This document shows, one piece after another, positions 17,282 through 25,481 of a stretch of 64,000 bases of DNA. The number at the start of each line of letters is the position of its first letter. The first letter of the stretch is position 1. The notes below the pieces were generated by a model. The model did not search any database. It was not told where the DNA came from and worked only from the letters and a program-made list of their open reading frames with translations. The DNA is taken from positions 186,001 to 250,000 of the forward strand of contig NZ_JAFBCV010000004.1 of NCBI RefSeq assembly GCF_016907895.1. The letters run 5' to 3'. Source of the stretch: Shouchella xiaoxiensis (GTDB lineage Bacteria > Bacillota > Bacilli > Bacillales > Bacillaceae_D). The position numbers were made by a program, and so were the translations under genes.

Positions 17282-19708
17282 ATGTTGGTTTCTTATAAAT
17301 GGCTTCAAGACTATATTGATTTAGCTGATATTCAGCCAATCGAAATAGCGGAAAAAATGACTAGAAGTGGAATTGAAATAGATTTTGTCCATAAGCGTAA
17401 CCAAGGAGCCACGAATGTTGTCGTTGGCTATGTAATGGATAAGCAGCAACATCCAGATGCGGATAAACTTAATGTGTGTCAAGTCGATATTGGCGATGAA
17501 GAACCTGTTCAGATCGTTTGTGGAGCACCTAATGTTGATAGCGGACAGTTTGTTGCTGTTGCAAAAGTGGGCGCCCGTTTACCAGGTGGAATGAAAATAA
17601 AGAAGGCAAAATTGCGTGGGCAGGTTTCTCAAGGAATGATTTGTTCTTTACAGGAGCTTGGGATTGAAAACAAACTTGTGCCGAAGCAATACGCAGAAGG
17701 AATTTATGTTTTCCCGCAAACTGAAACAGTAAAACCAGGGGATGACGTTTTAGCGCTATTTGCTTTAGATGATGAAGTGCTTGAACTGGACTTAACCGCG
17801 AATCGATCTGATTGTATGCATATGCTTGGAGTTGCTTATGAACTGGCTGCTCTTTATGATCGACCGGTAAAAATGCCCAAGGTAAAAGTTAGAGAGATTA
17901 AGGAAACCGCTGAGAGTCATTTGTCTGTTTCTGTGGAAGACGGAGAGGACACGCCTTATTACCAAGCGATTGTCATTAAGGATATCAAGGTAGAACCGTC
18001 TCCGGTTTGGCTACAAAATCGGTTAACAGCTGCCGGTATTCGCCCAATTAGCAATGTGGTTGACGTGACAAACTATGTGCTTCTAGAATACGGACAGCCA
18101 CTGCACGCTTTTGACTATCATGCGCTCGGTTCTAAACAAATTCATGTGCGTCGTGCTAAAGAGAAAGAAGCATTTACAACGTTAGATGGGGAGCAGCGTG
18201 AATTAAGCTCTGAACAGCTGGTTGTGACAAACGGTAAGGTACCAGTTGCCCTTGCAGGTGTAATGGGCGGACTGGATTCAGAAGTGACAAATGATACAAC
18301 AATGGTGGTGCTTGAAGCGGCAGCATTCCAGCCAACCTTAGTTAGACTCTCAGCAAAACAAAGCAGCTTAAGAAGTGATTCTAGTGCACGTTTTGAAAAA
18401 GGGATAAATGTATGGCGAGTAAATGAAGCAGCTAGAAGAGCAGCTTACTTAATTCAGGAATTGGCGGGCGGTGTTGTATTGCAAGGTGTGGCTGAAGAAG
18501 ACCACCGAGCAACGAAGCAAGTCGTCATTTCTTTAAATTTAAATGAAATGAATCATCGACTTGGAACAGAATTGAGTATTTCTGAAGTAGCAGGAATTAT
18601 TGGTCGCCTCCAGTTTCCATGTGAGAAAGTAGAAGCGGATCTAGTTGTGACAATTCCGTCGCGCAGACAGGATATCCTTATTAAAGAAGATTTGTATGAA
18701 GAAGTGGCACGAATCTATGGCTACGATCATTTGCCATCTACACTGCCTGTTGGAACAGCAACACAAGGGAAGCGCACGGATTATCAGTCGGCGAGAGTAA
18801 ATGTAGAGAATTCCTTAAGAAGTTCTGGTCTATCAGAAGTCATTTCTTATTCTCTTACAAGTAAGTCAAAAGCTGCTCTGTTTGCTCAGAAAGACCTACA
18901 TCCAATTGCGATTGATAAGCCAATGAGTGAAGAGAGAAGTGTGATGCGTACAAGTTTACTTCCTCATTTATATGATATTGCTGCTTACAATATAAATCAC
19001 AAGAACCAGGACTTGTTTATTTATGAATTGGGCTCTGTCTTTCTAACGGAAGAGACAAGCTTGACAGAACTTCCACATGAACAAGAGCGGGTTGCTGCTT
19101 TCGTTAGCGGAACGTACCTGGAACATAAGTGGCAAGGCGAGAAAAAACAAGCTGACTTCTTTTTATTAAAAGGGATTCTTGAAGAGGTCTTTGCCGCATT
19201 AGGTTTGTCGAAACGTGTTCGATACGAAGCGACAGAGCAAGATGGTCTTCATCCAGGACGCTCAGCCCGTATCCTTATTGATGAAGAACCAATGGGTTAC
19301 ATTGGTCAAGTTCATCCTAGTTTACAAAAAAAGCTTGGGTTAAATGAATCATATGTTTTTGATTTGCAGATTGAAGCTATTTTACGTCTAAATAAAGACA
19401 ACAAGCTTTATCAAGGTGTCCCACGATATCCTGCCATTGTTCGTGACATCGCCCTTGTTGTTGATCACGATATTTCTGTCGCGACGCTGGAGCAGTTAAT
19501 TGTTTCAACTGGTGGAGAATTATTAACAGCAGTCAGCTTATTTGATGTTTATGAGGGAGAGCATATGGAAGCAGGAAAGAAATCGGTTGCTTTCTCATTA
19601 ACGTATCGCCACGCAGAGCGCACGTTGACAGATGAAGATGTGCAGCACGCTCATACTAAGGTTTTGGTGGCTTTAACGGAGCAGCTTAACGCAGTGTTGC
19701 GCTCATAG
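17282..19708 (+). CDS. pheT: Phenylalanyl-tRNA synthetase beta chain
   Basis: 808 residues, close to the Bacillus length. Order of domains: B1, an OB-fold tRNA-binding domain (about 40-150, with HPDADKLNVCQVD), the B3/B4 editing region (about 210-380), the B5 domain (about 405-475), the class II-like core, and a C-terminal ferredoxin-like anticodon-binding domain (about 712-805, RYPAIVRDIALVVD). GGGAGG precedes the ATG. A terminator follows. The rnhC gene that I remember between pheT and zapA in B. subtilis is not here. Confidence 0.98.
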   Translation: MLVSYKWLQDYIDLADIQPIEIAEKMTRSGIEIDFVHKRNQGATNVVVGYVMDKQQHPDADKLNVCQVDIGDEEPVQIVCGAPNVDSGQFVAVAKVGARLPGGMKIKKAKLRGQVSQGMICSLQELGIENKLVPKQYAEGIYVFPQTETVKPGDDVLALFALDDEVLELDLTANRSDCMHMLGVAYELAALYDRPVKMPKVKVREIKETAESHLSVSVEDGEDTPYYQAIVIKDIKVEPSPVWLQNRLTAAGIRPISNVVDVTNYVLLEYGQPLHAFDYHALGSKQIHVRRAKEKEAFTTLDGEQRELSSEQLVVTNGKVPVALAGVMGGLDSEVTNDTTMVVLEAAAFQPTLVRLSAKQSSLRSDSSARFEKGINVWRVNEAARRAAYLIQELAGGVVLQGVAEEDHRATKQVVISLNLNEMNHRLGTELSISEVAGIIGRLQFPCEKVEADLVVTIPSRRQDILIKEDLYEEVARIYGYDHLPSTLPVGTATQGKRTDYQSARVNVENSLRSSGLSEVISYSLTSKSKAALFAQKDLHPIAIDKPMSEERSVMRTSLLPHLYDIAAYNINHKNQDLFIYELGSVFLTEETSLTELPHEQERVAAFVSGTYLEHKWQGEKKQADFFLLKGILEEVFAALGLSKRVRYEATEQDGLHPGRSARILIDEEPMGYIGQVHPSLQKKLGLNESYVFDLQIEAILRLNKDNKLYQGVPRYPAIVRDIALVVDHDISVATLEQLIVSTGGELLTAVSLFDVYEGEHMEAGKKSVAFSLTYRHAERTLTDEDVQHAHTKVLVALTEQLNAVLRS

Positions 19709-19728
19709 TACTCTACCTCTTTTACTGG

Positions 19729-19758
19729 AGCGGTTACCCTTTGGGGTAATCGCTTTTT
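19729..19758 (+). terminator. Terminator of pheST
   Basis: AGCGGTTACCC pairs with GGGTAATCGCT around TTTG, followed by TTTTT. Confidence 0.9.
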
Positions 19759-19836
19759 AACAGTTTCATAATTAACTTTTACGTGGTATGATGAAACATA
19801 GTTTTAACTACGGCACAACGGTTTGGGGGTTCTCTC

Positions 19837-20073
19837 GTGGAAAAAGACAATAACAAATCAAGAACAACAGTCCGAATTCAAGGACAGGTTTATAAAGTTG
19901 TGAGCGAAGAAGAACCGAGCCATGTAAAAGAAGTGGCTAAGTATATTAATCAAAAGATGGATGAATTGAAAAAAAAGAATCCATATCTAGATACAACTAA
20001 ATTATCCGTTTTAACAGCTTTAAATCTGGCGGATGAATATTTAAAAATGAAACGAGAACGTGAAGGAGAATAA
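19837..20073 (+). CDS. zapA: Cell division protein ZapA
   Basis: 78 residues. The ZapA layout is clear: a short beta part with TTVRIQGQVYKVVSEEEPSHVKEVAKYIN, then a long helix with LSVLTALNLADEYLKMK. ZapA binds FtsZ at the division ring and promotes filament bundling. The start is GTG at 19837 with a G-rich site (TTGGGGG) before it. The CvpA-family gene starts 1 base after its stop, so the two are coupled. Confidence 0.95.
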   Translation: MEKDNNKSRTTVRIQGQVYKVVSEEEPSHVKEVAKYINQKMDELKKKNPYLDTTKLSVLTALNLADEYLKMKREREGE

Positions 20074-20074
20074 A

Positions 20075-20614
20075 ATGGTCAGTTTAGTCATCTTGCTATT
20101 ACTGGTTTTTGGTTTTTTTATTGGTAGACGAAGAGGCTTTGTTTTACAACTTATTCATTTAGTTGGATTCTTTGTCGCCATATTTGTTGCTTGGAGGTAT
20201 TATGAGCCTTTAGCCAGTACAATTCGTTTATATATCCCGTATCCTGATTTCTCAAGTAATGAAACAATCGGAATGATTATAGATTCTTTTAATGCGGAGA
20301 GTGTCTATTATTCTGCAATTGCGTTTGCGCTGTTGTTCTTCGGTGCAAAGATAATTCTGCATATTATTGGGTCGATGTTGGATTTTGTTTCTCATCTACC
20401 GTTTTTAAACGCAATTAATAAACTGCTCGGAGGAATTTTGGGGTTTGTCGAAATTTATTTATTGCTGTTTGTCCTTTTATTTGTTGCAACCGTTATTCCG
20501 ATCGGTGACGTACAGGCGTTGCTGCAATCTTCCGTCGTTGCTGAATTTATGATTAATCATACACCGTATTTATCCAATTGGCTGAACGAATTATGGGTAA
20601 GCCCATCTTTTTAA
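20075..20614 (+). CDS. yshB: CvpA-family membrane protein, YshB-like
   Basis: 179 residues with four membrane helices and the CvpA features GFFIGRRRGFVLQLIHLVG at the start and LNAINKLLGGILGFVE in the middle. CvpA proteins are linked to colicin V release or envelope stress tolerance in other bacteria; the biochemical role is not known. ATG 20075 is chosen because AAGGAG ends 6 bases before it inside the zapA 3' end; an upstream GTG at 20060 lacks a site. The zapA-yshB-polX-mutS2 order matches B. subtilis. Confidence 0.9.
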   Translation: MVSLVILLLLVFGFFIGRRRGFVLQLIHLVGFFVAIFVAWRYYEPLASTIRLYIPYPDFSSNETIGMIIDSFNAESVYYSAIAFALLFFGAKIILHIIGSMLDFVSHLPFLNAINKLLGGILGFVEIYLLLFVLLFVATVIPIGDVQALLQSSVVAEFMINHTPYLSNWLNELWVSPSF

Positions 20615-20616
20615 TG

Positions 20617-20643
20617 GCAGCTCGCGCATAGCGAGCTGCTTTT
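20617..20643 (+). terminator. Terminator of zapA-yshB
   Basis: GCAGCTCGC pairs with GCGAGCTGC around a 5-base loop, followed by TTTT. Confidence 0.85.
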
Positions 20644-20655
20644 CTGCTGTTCCAT

Positions 20656-20685
20656 TTGATTTTCCGCCACTGGACTCTGTATGAT
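20656..20685 (+). promoter_or_regulatory. Probable SigA promoter of polX-mutS2
   Basis: TTGATT at 20656 and TATGAT at 20680 are 18 bases apart, 28 bases before the polX start. Confidence 0.65.
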
Positions 20686-20712
20686 AGAGATTGAGTTAAA
20701 GGAGAGACAAAG

Positions 20713-22425
20713 ATGGATAAAAAACAAGTCATTCAAGGATTAGAAGAAATTGCCGTCTATTTAGAAATTAAAGGTGAAAATCCATTTAAAATAGCTGCAT
20801 ATCGAAAAGCAGCATTAGCACTTGAACAAGATGAGAGAACACTTGATCAAATTGAAGACCCCAAAAAATTAACAGGCATCGGTCAGGGAACGGCAGTCGT
20901 TATTCGCGAGTTTAAAGAATTAGGTTACGCTCCATTATTGGAGGAGTTAAAAGCAGAAATCCCAGCGAACTTGATTCAATTGTTAACGCTACCGGGCCTT
21001 GGTGGCAAGAAAATTGGACGTTTGTACCGAGAATTAGGAATTATAGACGCAGATGGACTGTTGGAAGCTGCTCGTTCTGAGAAGATTAGAGCGATGTCAG
21101 GTTTTGGTCAGAAATCTGAAGAAAAAATTATTGAGGCTTTAGACGCTTGGAAAACGAAACCGAGTCGGTTACCAATTGCTTCTGTGCTTCCGTTTGCTGA
21201 GCAATTGGAAGAAGAGCTGAAACAATCTAACTGTATAACTGAGTTTTCAAGAGCGGGTAGCTTACGTAGGCTTCGAGAAACGGTTAAAGATTTGGATTAT
21301 ATCATCTCTACAAATGATGCAGCAGCGGTAAAAGAGCAGTTACTGAATTTGAGTGGCATTCAATCCATTATCGCCAAGGGAGATACGAAGGTATCAATTG
21401 AGCTCAGTCTTGAACAACATGTGATTTCAGTCGATTTTCGAATCGTTGAACCACAGGAATTTGCAACTGCCCTTCATCATTTTACGGGTTCAAAAGACCA
21501 CAATGTTAGAATGAGACAAATAGCAAAGCAACAAGGAGAGAAGATTAATGAATATGGAGTTGAAAAAATTGAAGATGGTTCAATTTGTACATTCAACTCA
21601 GAAGAAGCGTTTTATCAACATTTTAATCTTCCTTATATTCCTCCTGAAGCAAGAGAAGATGGCTCTGAAATTGACAGGTACTTAACACAAGATGAGAGTT
21701 TATGGGCAACTGATGCGAAATCAGATTTGCATATGCATACAACGTGGAGTGATGGAGCGAACTCAATCGAAGAAATGGTTGATGCTGCTAAAGCAAGAAA
21801 CTACACGCATATAGCAATAACCGACCATTCCCAATATTTAAGAGTGGCTAATGGGCTTTCTATTGAACGATTGAAAGAGCAGCATGAACGCATCCGCGAG
21901 TTAAATCAACAGAACACAGATTTCCGAATTTTAACCGGAATTGAAATGGATATATTGCCAAACGGTGAGCTCGACTATCCAGATGACGTTCTTGAAACGA
22001 TTGATTTTGTTATTGCTTCGATTCATTCATCCTTTTCTCAAGATCAAGCAACGATTATGAAACGCCTAAAAGCAGCGATGGATAATCCGAACGTTAACCT
22101 AGTTGCCCACCCAACTGGGCGCTTGATTGGGAAGAGAGAAGGATACAATGTTGATGTCGAACAATTGATTGAATGGGCAAGTATGACTAATACAGCGCTT
22201 GAATTAAATTCGAGTCCAAGTCGGCTTGATCTTGAAGTAAAATGGTTAAAGCTTGCTGCTAAGAAAGGCGTACTGCTAGCAATTAATTCAGATGCACATA
22301 GAAAAGAATCATTAACTTACGTCGATTATGGATATGGACAAGCAAGAAAAGCAATGCTATCACAAAATGATGTGATTAATACATGGACCTTAAGCAAGTT
22401 AAAAAAATGGTTAAAGATAGATTGA
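20713..22425 (+). CDS. polX: Family X DNA polymerase / 3'-5' exonuclease PolX
   Basis: 570 residues, the normal length. The N-terminal half is a family X polymerase: helix-hairpin-helix units (LPGLGGKKIGRLYRELG and FGQKSEEKI) and a nucleotidyltransferase core with RAGSLRRLRETVKDLDYI. The C-terminal half is a PHP exonuclease with metal motifs DLHMHTTWSDG, ITDHS, IEMDI, ASIHSSF, AHPTGR and NSDAHR. It fills short gaps in DNA repair. GGAGAG precedes the ATG; mutS2 follows after 13 bases. Confidence 0.96.
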   Translation: MDKKQVIQGLEEIAVYLEIKGENPFKIAAYRKAALALEQDERTLDQIEDPKKLTGIGQGTAVVIREFKELGYAPLLEELKAEIPANLIQLLTLPGLGGKKIGRLYRELGIIDADGLLEAARSEKIRAMSGFGQKSEEKIIEALDAWKTKPSRLPIASVLPFAEQLEEELKQSNCITEFSRAGSLRRLRETVKDLDYIISTNDAAAVKEQLLNLSGIQSIIAKGDTKVSIELSLEQHVISVDFRIVEPQEFATALHHFTGSKDHNVRMRQIAKQQGEKINEYGVEKIEDGSICTFNSEEAFYQHFNLPYIPPEAREDGSEIDRYLTQDESLWATDAKSDLHMHTTWSDGANSIEEMVDAAKARNYTHIAITDHSQYLRVANGLSIERLKEQHERIRELNQQNTDFRILTGIEMDILPNGELDYPDDVLETIDFVIASIHSSFSQDQATIMKRLKAAMDNPNVNLVAHPTGRLIGKREGYNVDVEQLIEWASMTNTALELNSSPSRLDLEVKWLKLAAKKGVLLAINSDAHRKESLTYVDYGYGQARKAMLSQNDVINTWTLSKLKKWLKID

Positions 22426-22438
22426 AGGAGGGGTTGTA

Positions 22439-24799
22439 ATGGAGCATGTACAACGCGTATTAGAATACAGCAAGATGAAAAAACAGCTACTTGAACATGT
22501 TGCTTCTTCTCTCGGAAGGCAGAAAATAAATGAACTAATTCCATCAGTACACTTGCAAGACGTGCAGAAAATGCAAGATGAAACAGCAGAAGCCGTTACT
22601 GTTGTTCGTCTAAAAGGTCAAATTCCTCTGGGAGGAATAAGTGATGTACGGCCTCACATTAAGCGGACCGCTATAGGTGGAGCTTTGTCCGCAACTGAAC
22701 TAATGGAGATTGCATCGACTCTGTATGGCGCAAAACGAGTGAAGCACTTCTTTGAAGATTTAATTGAAGACGGACATATTGATGTTCCTTATTTATACGA
22801 GTTAGCTTCGTCCATTGAACCATTGTCTCCACTTGAAAAAGCAATTAAGCAATGTATTGATGACAACGGCTATGTATTGGATCACGCAAGCACGACGTTA
22901 AGAACGGTTCGTCAGCAGATCCGATCTTTTGAATCAAATGTTAAATCAAAGCTTGAACAAATGACACGCTCTTCTGGAACAAGAAAAATGCTGTCTGATG
23001 CCATTGTTACGATTCGTGGTGATCGTTACGTCATACCAGTAAAGCAAGAATACCGGGGCAACTTTGGTGGGATTATTCACGATCAATCTTCCTCGGGAGC
23101 AACTTTATTTATTGAACCGGCTTCGATTGTTACGCTAAACAACCAACTCACAGAAGCGAAGGTTAAAGAAAAACGAGAAATTGAACGGATTTTAACTGAT
23201 CTATCAAATCAAGTAGGTGAAGAAGCAGAGGCGTTGCTCCAAAATGTTGAGACTCTGGCATCAGTTGATTTTATCTGTGCAAAAGCCTATTACGCTAGAT
23301 CAATAAAGGCAATCAAACCTAAACTAAATGAAAATGGTTATTTAGATTTAAAACAGGCGCGGCATCCGTTATTGCCTGTAGATGAAGTTGTTCCTAGCGA
23401 TATCTCAATCGGTGGACAAATTCGTTCTCTCGTTATAACAGGTCCAAATACAGGTGGGAAAACAGTAACCCTAAAAACAATTGGCTTGCTAACGTTAATG
23501 GCACAATCCGGTCTTCATATACCAGCTGATGACGAGACGGAACTTGCGGTTTTTGAACACATCTTTGCTGACATTGGCGATGAACAGTCGATTGAACAGA
23601 GTCTGAGCACGTTCTCTTCTCATATGAAAAACATTGTCTCCATTTTAAAAGAAATGAATGCAAACAGTTTAGTTCTATTTGATGAATTAGGAGCTGGTAC
23701 TGATCCAACAGAAGGAGCGGCGCTAGCTATATCAATACTCGATTATGTCTATAAGCGGGGAGCGCTTGCAGCAGCAACCACTCACTACAGTGAATTAAAA
23801 GGCTATGCATACAATCGAGAAGGCGCACTTAATGCGAGTGTTGAATTTGATGTTGAAACATTGCGTCCAACCTATCGTTTATTAGTTGGGGTACCTGGTC
23901 GTAGTAATGCGTTCGCTATATCGAGAAGGTTAGGCTTATCAGAGGATGTCATTGAACAAGCTAAATTACAAATAGACAGCGAAGCAACACAAGTCGAGAA
24001 AATGATTGCGTCGCTCGAAGATAGCCAGAAATCTGCTGAAAAAGAAAGGAGTAAAGCGGAAACAATTCGAAAAGAAGCGGCTGTATTAAAAAGCGAATTA
24101 GAAGCCAAAGTGAAAGAATTTGACCAACTTAAAGACGGATTAATGGAAGAAGCTGAACGTAAAGCTGCCAAAGCAATTGCTGATGCAAAAGAAGAAGCCG
24201 ATGTCATTATATCTGAATTAAGGGATATGCAAAAACAAGGCTTATCTGTGAAAGAGCATAAATTAATTGATGCAAAAAAACACTTAGAAGAAGCTGCCCC
24301 GAAATTACTAAATAAAAAGCAACGTCAGGTTAAGCGAGTTGCAGAAAAAGCGAAGCAGACACCTAAACCTGGTGATGAAGTGAAGGTCATTAGTTTTAAC
24401 CAAAAAGGTTCTGTTATTAAACAAATTAATGAGTCCGAATTCCAAGTCCAATTAGGAATTATGAAAATGACAGTTAATGTGAATGATATGCAGGTTGTGG
24501 AAAAAGCGCCTGAACCAACGAAATCGATTACAACAATTTGGGGGAATCAAGCCCATGTGAAACCCGAACTCGATTTACGTGGAGAGCGTTATGAAGATGC
24601 GATGAGAAAAATAGAGAAATATATTGATGATGCGCTGTTAGCTGGATATCACCACGTTTCACTCATCCATGGTAAAGGCACTGGCGCTTTAAGAAAAGGG
24701 GTCAAACAATACGTAGCGAACCATCCGAGGATAAAATCTGCTCGTGATGGAGGATCAAATGAAGGTGGACTTGGCAATACCGTGGTCGAGCTCAAATAG
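22439..24799 (+). CDS. mutS2: Endonuclease MutS2
   Basis: 786 residues, full length. The core has Walker A ITGPNTGGKT (near 330), FADIGDEQSI, Walker B LVLFDELGAGTDPTEGAAL and ATTHYSELK. A long coiled coil (about 510-640) leads to a C-terminal Smr nuclease domain with LDLRGERYEDA and HGKGTGALRKGV. MutS2 acts against unwanted recombination and in some Bacillus also rescues collided ribosomes. GGAGGGG precedes the ATG. It belongs to the polX transcript. Confidence 0.97.
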   Translation: MEHVQRVLEYSKMKKQLLEHVASSLGRQKINELIPSVHLQDVQKMQDETAEAVTVVRLKGQIPLGGISDVRPHIKRTAIGGALSATELMEIASTLYGAKRVKHFFEDLIEDGHIDVPYLYELASSIEPLSPLEKAIKQCIDDNGYVLDHASTTLRTVRQQIRSFESNVKSKLEQMTRSSGTRKMLSDAIVTIRGDRYVIPVKQEYRGNFGGIIHDQSSSGATLFIEPASIVTLNNQLTEAKVKEKREIERILTDLSNQVGEEAEALLQNVETLASVDFICAKAYYARSIKAIKPKLNENGYLDLKQARHPLLPVDEVVPSDISIGGQIRSLVITGPNTGGKTVTLKTIGLLTLMAQSGLHIPADDETELAVFEHIFADIGDEQSIEQSLSTFSSHMKNIVSILKEMNANSLVLFDELGAGTDPTEGAALAISILDYVYKRGALAAATTHYSELKGYAYNREGALNASVEFDVETLRPTYRLLVGVPGRSNAFAISRRLGLSEDVIEQAKLQIDSEATQVEKMIASLEDSQKSAEKERSKAETIRKEAAVLKSELEAKVKEFDQLKDGLMEEAERKAAKAIADAKEEADVIISELRDMQKQGLSVKEHKLIDAKKHLEEAAPKLLNKKQRQVKRVAEKAKQTPKPGDEVKVISFNQKGSVIKQINESEFQVQLGIMKMTVNVNDMQVVEKAPEPTKSITTIWGNQAHVKPELDLRGERYEDAMRKIEKYIDDALLAGYHHVSLIHGKGTGALRKGVKQYVANHPRIKSARDGGSNEGGLGNTVVELK

Positions 24800-24813
24800 A
24801 AAGGAATTATGTG

Positions 24814-25224
24814 ATGGAATCTCTTTTGGCGAATGAGTGGATACAAACAATTGCCAATTACAGCGTCACCATATTAATGCTCATTGTTTTTCTTACAATC
24901 TTCGAAACGGTGACAAGTTACAATAACTGGGAAGAAATTAAGCGAGGAAATGTCGCTGTTGCGATGGCAACAGGTGGCAAGATGTTTGGAGTAGCGAATA
25001 TCTTTGCTTCTTCAATCCAGCAATCTGATTCGCTTTTAACGATGCTTCTATGGGGAGCGGTAGGCTTTACTTTACTGTTGTTTAGTTATTTTATTTTTGA
25101 ATTTTTAATGCCGGGATTCAAAGTCGACAAAGAAATTGCTAATGACAACCGAGCAGTAGGACTGTTATCCCTTTTGTTATCTGTTGGTCTTTCTTTTGTT
25201 ATATCAGCCGGTATTAAATCGTAG
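24814..25224 (+). CDS. yshE: DUF350 membrane protein, YshE-like
   Basis: 136 residues, four membrane helices, with the DUF350 pattern TSYNNWEEIKRGNVAVAMATGGKMFGVANIFA. The function is unknown. ATG 24814 has AAGGA 8 bases before it; GTG 24811 is also possible. It follows mutS2 closely as in B. subtilis and probably shares its transcript. The next gene is a 27-codon frame that starts 9 bases after the stop. Confidence 0.88.
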   Translation: MESLLANEWIQTIANYSVTILMLIVFLTIFETVTSYNNWEEIKRGNVAVAMATGGKMFGVANIFASSIQQSDSLLTMLLWGAVGFTLLLFSYFIFEFLMPGFKVDKEIANDNRAVGLLSLLLSVGLSFVISAGIKS

Positions 25225-25233
25225 AGGTGGTTT

Positions 25234-25317
25234 ATGGAATTATTAATCAAGATTTTATATGTATGTTGTGGTCTGTTTGCTTTAGCAGGAATCGTTTTTT
25301 TGGTTCTATTCGCGTGA
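25234..25317 (+). CDS. 27-residue single-helix membrane peptide
   Basis: A short open frame from ATG 25234 to TGA 25315. It codes for 27 residues: a short polar start (MELLIK), then an unbroken hydrophobic helix containing CCGLFALAG and ending FLVLFA. GAGGTGG lies 6 bases before the ATG, and a perfect terminator begins 4 bases after the stop, so the frame sits exactly where the last gene of the polX-mutS2-yshE unit would be. The family is not recognised. It may stabilise or regulate the DUF350 protein, but that is only inference. Confidence 0.6.
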   Translation: MELLIKILYVCCGLFALAGIVFLVLFA

Positions 25318-25320
25318 TCA

Positions 25321-25350
25321 AAACCTTGTGCCTTGGCACAAGGTTTTTTT
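25321..25350 (+). terminator. Terminator of the polX-mutS2-yshE unit
   Basis: AAACCTTGTGCC pairs perfectly with GGCACAAGGTTT around a TT loop region, followed by a T run. Confidence 0.93.
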
Positions 25351-25397
25351 CTTTAAAGCAGATAGTCAAATTGTTTGTAAAAAAAAGAAAAAAACAT

Positions 25398-25426
25398 TTG
25401 GAAATTGAAAGCGATTACAATACAAT
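25398..25426 (+). promoter_or_regulatory. SigA promoter of lcfA
   Basis: TTGGAA at 25398 and TACAAT at 25421 are 17 bases apart; the start codon is 56 bases on. Confidence 0.75.
25406..25419 (+). promoter_or_regulatory. CcpA operator (cre) in the lcfA promoter
   Basis: TGAAAGCGATTACA fits TGWNANCGNTNWCA at all fixed positions and lies between the -35 and -10 boxes. Carbon catabolite repression of the fatty-acid degradation genes is known in B. subtilis and is expected here. Confidence 0.82.
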
Positions 25427-25481
25427 AGAAGATGAGGAGAACCAATTTGCGAGAGGAGCCTTAATGACGAGGAGGAGAACA

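Noticed and set aside
25227-25481. N-terminal extension of the fatty acid-CoA ligase
   Set aside because: The frame is open, but it runs through another small gene with its own ribosome site, a perfect terminator, the cre and the promoter; the homologous start is at 25482.
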